The position numbers and the translations under genes are program-made. Of a stretch of DNA of 26,460 nt, positions 24,363 through 26,460 are shown piece after piece. Within the stretch, counting starts at the first letter, position 1, and each line of letters starts with the position of its first letter. Location: positions 1 to 26,460 of the forward strand of contig CAZTOP010000035.1 of assembly GCA_964615145.1 (NCBI GenBank). Direction: 5' to 3'. The notes below the pieces were generated by a model. It was not told where the DNA came from. It saw nothing but the letters and a program-made list of their open reading frames with translations, and did no database searches. Source of the stretch: CAIVPM01 sp964615145 (GTDB lineage Bacteria; Bacteroidota; Bacteroidia; Chitinophagales; Chitinophagaceae).

Positions 24363-24677
24363 ATGGCTACAATTAAATCTTTTGAAGAAATAAAAAGTTG
24401 GCAGAAAGCAAGAGATGTTTGTAATCAAATTGGTTTGCTAATTGACGAAGGTAGATTCAAAAATAATTACAGACTAATTGCACAAATCGAAGGTTCTTCA
24501 GGTTCAATAATGGATAACATTGCTGAAGGTTTTGAAAGAGGGAGTAAAGCAGAATTTGAAAATATAAAAAAAGAACTATTAAATATTAGTGGCTTATTAC
24601 AAAATATGATAGGCTACTTACAAAAATCAAATGTTGATGGTGTAAGAAAGAAAGTTGAGAAAAACTTTAAAACTTAA
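24363..24677 (+). CDS. Four-helix-bundle protein (S23/IVP family) with apparent internal deletion
   Basis: The 104-residue protein is of the family first seen as open frames inside 23S rRNA intervening sequences, here free-standing; its role is unknown. Residues 1-66 follow the family well, with SFEEIKSWQKARDVCNQIG and QIEGSSGSIMDNIAEGFERGSKAEF, and align to the second copy at 26207. After KAEF the usual third-helix motif (FIQFLGYAKGSCGELRSQLYRA) is missing. The frame goes straight to LLNISGLLQNMIGYLQKSNVDG, which resembles the family's last helix. About 25-35 residues seem to have been lost in frame, and the tail VRKKVEKNFKT is unusual, so the four-helix fold is doubtful. It lies between two GTTTAAAG-type arrays. 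It may be decaying. Confidence 0.8.
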   Translation: MATIKSFEEIKSWQKARDVCNQIGLLIDEGRFKNNYRLIAQIEGSSGSIMDNIAEGFERGSKAEFENIKKELLNISGLLQNMIGYLQKSNVDGVRKKVEKNFKT

Positions 24678-24697
24678 ACCTTAAACTTTAAACTTTT
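24662..24697. repeat. CTTTAAAC-type array after the first four-helix-bundle gene
   Basis: aaactttaaaacttaaacc, then ttaaactttaaactttt: about five imperfect 7-8-bp units in a row, the reverse complement of the type before the second such gene. They overlap the end of the gene and stop 3 bp before the aldehyde dehydrogenase start, leaving little room for a usual promoter. Confidence 0.8.
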
Positions 24698-24700
24698 GAT

Positions 24701-26167
24701 ATGGCTAAAGCAAAAAATAATACTATCAAACTTAACTTCGATACAAAGTATGCTCCTGCTCCTGAAAGCAAAGCCAGTGCTAAGATTGATGCTAAGTATG
24801 ACCTATTTATTAATGGCAAATTTGAAAAGCCATTAAGCAAAAAATATTTCGACACCATCAACCCTGCAACAGAAGAAAAATTGAGTGAAGTTGCAGATGC
24901 AAATGCAGCAGATGTTGATAAAGCAGTTAAATCTGCTCGTGTTGCGTATGACAAAACCTGGAGTAAAATGCCAGCAAAAGAACGTGCAAAATATATCTAT
25001 CGTATTGCACGAATGATTCAGGAAAGAGCAAGAGAGTTTGCTGTAATTGAAACATTAGATGGTGGTAAACCTATCAGAGAAAGTCGTGATGTTGATGTGC
25101 CTTTGGTTGCTAACCATTTCTTTTATTATGCAGGTTGGGCAGATAAATTAGAATATGCTTTTCCAAATAAAAAAATTGCACCGTTAGGTGTTGCTGGACA
25201 AATTATTCCTTGGAATTTTCCTTTGTTAATGGCTGCCTGGAAAATTGCACCAGCTTTAGCAACAGGAAATACAGTTGTGTTAAAACCAGCAGAAACTACG
25301 CCACTAACAGCTTTGAAGCTTGCTGAAATTATTCAGGAAAGCGATTTGCCACCAGGAGTTGTAAATATTATCACAGGTGCAGGTGCAACTGGTGCTGCAA
25401 TTGTTAATCACCCTGATATCAACAAAATTGCTTTTACTGGTAGTACCAACGTTGGTAAAATCATTCAAAAAGCAGTTGCTGGAACTGATAAAAAAGTAAC
25501 ACTTGAATTGGGTGGTAAAGCAGCCAATATCATTTTTGATGATGCACCAATTGACCAAGCTGTTGAAGGAATTATCAATGGAATTTTCTTTAATCAAGGA
25601 CACGTTTGTTGTGCAGGATCAAGATTATTTGTGCAAGAAAGTGTGTATGATACAGTGTTGAGAAAATTAAAAGACAGATTAGAAAGTTTGATTGTTGGTG
25701 ACCCATTGGATAAGAATACAGACATTGGTGCTATCAACTCTAAAGAACAAATGGACAACATTGTTAAGTATTTAAAAATTGGTGAAAAGGAAGGATTGGA
25801 TATGTATCAAAGCAGTTGCCCAATTCCTAAAAAAGGATTTTTTATTCGCCCAACTTTATTTACCAATGTAGCACAAAGCAGCAGGCTCGCACAAGAAGAA
25901 ATTTTTGGTCCTGTACTTACCATTCAAACTTTCAGAACTGATGATGAAGTAATAGAAAAAGCTAACAACACGCCATTTGGTTTAAGTGCAGGAGTTTGGA
26001 CTGATAAGGGTTCTAAAATATTTAACCTTACAACTAAATTAAGAGCTGGTGTTATTTGGGCTAATACTTATAACAAGTTCGACCCAACATCACCATTTGG
26101 TGGATATAAAGAGAGTGGTTATGGAAGAGAAGGTGGTTTGCACGGTTTGGGGGCTTATCTTCAATAG
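24701..26167 (+). CDS. NAD(P)+-dependent aldehyde dehydrogenase
   Basis: The 488-residue cytoplasmic enzyme has all family marks: PWNFP with N172 (170-174), VVLKPAE with K195, FTGSTNVGK at 245-253, the general base E269 in LELGGK and the nucleophile C303 in GHVCCAGSR. Two cysteines stand side by side (C303-C304); the first aligns with the catalytic one. It oxidises an aldehyde to its acid. Position after deoC makes acetaldehyde the likely substrate, though the family is broad. The start is the ATG at 24701, right behind a heptamer array, and its end overlaps another array of the opposite sense (26166-26192). Confidence 0.95.
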   Translation: MAKAKNNTIKLNFDTKYAPAPESKASAKIDAKYDLFINGKFEKPLSKKYFDTINPATEEKLSEVADANAADVDKAVKSARVAYDKTWSKMPAKERAKYIYRIARMIQERAREFAVIETLDGGKPIRESRDVDVPLVANHFFYYAGWADKLEYAFPNKKIAPLGVAGQIIPWNFPLLMAAWKIAPALATGNTVVLKPAETTPLTALKLAEIIQESDLPPGVVNIITGAGATGAAIVNHPDINKIAFTGSTNVGKIIQKAVAGTDKKVTLELGGKAANIIFDDAPIDQAVEGIINGIFFNQGHVCCAGSRLFVQESVYDTVLRKLKDRLESLIVGDPLDKNTDIGAINSKEQMDNIVKYLKIGEKEGLDMYQSSCPIPKKGFFIRPTLFTNVAQSSRLAQEEIFGPVLTIQTFRTDDEVIEKANNTPFGLSAGVWTDKGSKIFNLTTKLRAGVIWANTYNKFDPTSPFGGYKESGYGREGGLHGLGAYLQ

Positions 26168-26192
26168 TTTAAGGTTTAAAAGTTTAACGTTT
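26166..26192. repeat. GTTTAAGG-type array before the second four-helix-bundle gene
   Basis: agtttaaggtttaaaag, then tttaacgttt: three or four imperfect units, inverted with respect to 24662-24697. Together the two arrays bracket the aldehyde dehydrogenase gene. The first base overlaps its stop codon. Confidence 0.7.
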
Positions 26193-26206
26193 AATGTTAT
26201 AAATCA

Positions 26207-26460
26207 ATGGCTACAGTAAAACATTTTGAAGACCTTGAAATATGGAAATTAAGCAGAGAACTTTGTAAGCTTGTTGGTAAAATAATAGATGAAGGAAAGT
26301 TTCAAAATAATTTTAGAATTATTGGTCAAATAGAAGGTTCATCAGGTTCAATAATGGATAATGTTGCTGAAGGTTTTGAAAGAGGAACTAAAGCTGAATT
26401 TATTCAGTTTTTAGGATACGCCAAAGGAAGTTGTGGTGAATTGCGGTCGCAGCTATATAG
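26207..26460 (+). CDS. Four-helix-bundle protein (S23/IVP family), cut by window end
   Basis: The first 84 codons are visible, from ATG at 26207. MATVKHFEDLEIWKLSRELC begins like the upstream copy. QIEGSSGSIMDNVAEGFERGTKAEF is nearly identical to it, and the third-helix motif FIQFLGYAKGSCGELRSQLY that the upstream copy lacks is present here. This is the normal family pattern, so it serves as the intact reference. Function unknown. It is preceded by a heptamer array and, like its paralogue, has no obvious promoter of the TAnnTTTG type. Confidence 0.92.
   Translation, partial: MATVKHFEDLEIWKLSRELCKLVGKIIDEGKFQNNFRIIGQIEGSSGSIMDNVAEGFERGTKAEFIQFLGYAKGSCGELRSQLY

Overview
The window is low-GC DNA from a member of the Bacteroidota, most likely of the Chitinophagaceae/Sphingobacteriia kind (the phylum is well supported, the family is a guess). 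The signs are a secreted subtilase with a type IX secretion (Por) C-terminal sorting domain, several promoters with the Bacteroidota -7 motif TAnnTTTG, two free-standing four-helix-bundle (S23/IVP-type) proteins in AT-rich repeat arrays, and A/T-rich spacers with stem-loop terminators. A run of exactly 100 N at 4590-4689 shows that this is a scaffolded assembly.

Region 1 (1-3778) is an accessory cassette of four tightly spaced + strand genes: an HNH endonuclease-like protein, a fused SAM-methyltransferase/HIT protein, a Tpt1/KptA RNA 2'-phosphotransferase and a PAPS-reductase-family PP-loop ATPase with paired cysteines. The methyltransferase and the PP-loop protein resemble parts of DNA phosphorothioation (Dnd) systems, but the HIT and KptA parts do not belong to any system I can name. 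This is the best candidate for an undescribed nucleic-acid modification, restriction or repair system.

Region 2 (3779-6361) is a 2.1-kb array of interspersed palindromic and tandem repeats around one small DUF559/Vsr-like nuclease gene. That gene sits exactly between two 38-bp inverted copies of the palindrome, and the palindrome stems show compensatory base changes. The layout recalls REP elements with their RAYT transposases, but with a different enzyme.

Region 3 (6362-20211) is mostly housekeeping or stress genes, each with its own promoter or terminator: a periplasmic FKBP isomerase (-), catalase-peroxidase katG (+), a cyanophycinase-family peptidase (-), fumC (-), a 1237-residue T9SS subtilase (+), serA (+), clpS (-) and a long-chain chromate transporter (+) carrying a 9-G tract.

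Region 4 (20396-26460) holds a fumarylacetoacetate-hydrolase-family enzyme, a conserved helical protein of unknown function, deoC and an aldehyde dehydrogenase. DeoC releases acetaldehyde from deoxyribose 5-phosphate, and the dehydrogenase two genes on could oxidise it. Around and between these last two lie four-helix-bundle genes in GTTTAAAG/CTTTAAAC arrays. The first of these genes appears to have lost an internal segment; the second is cut by the window end.
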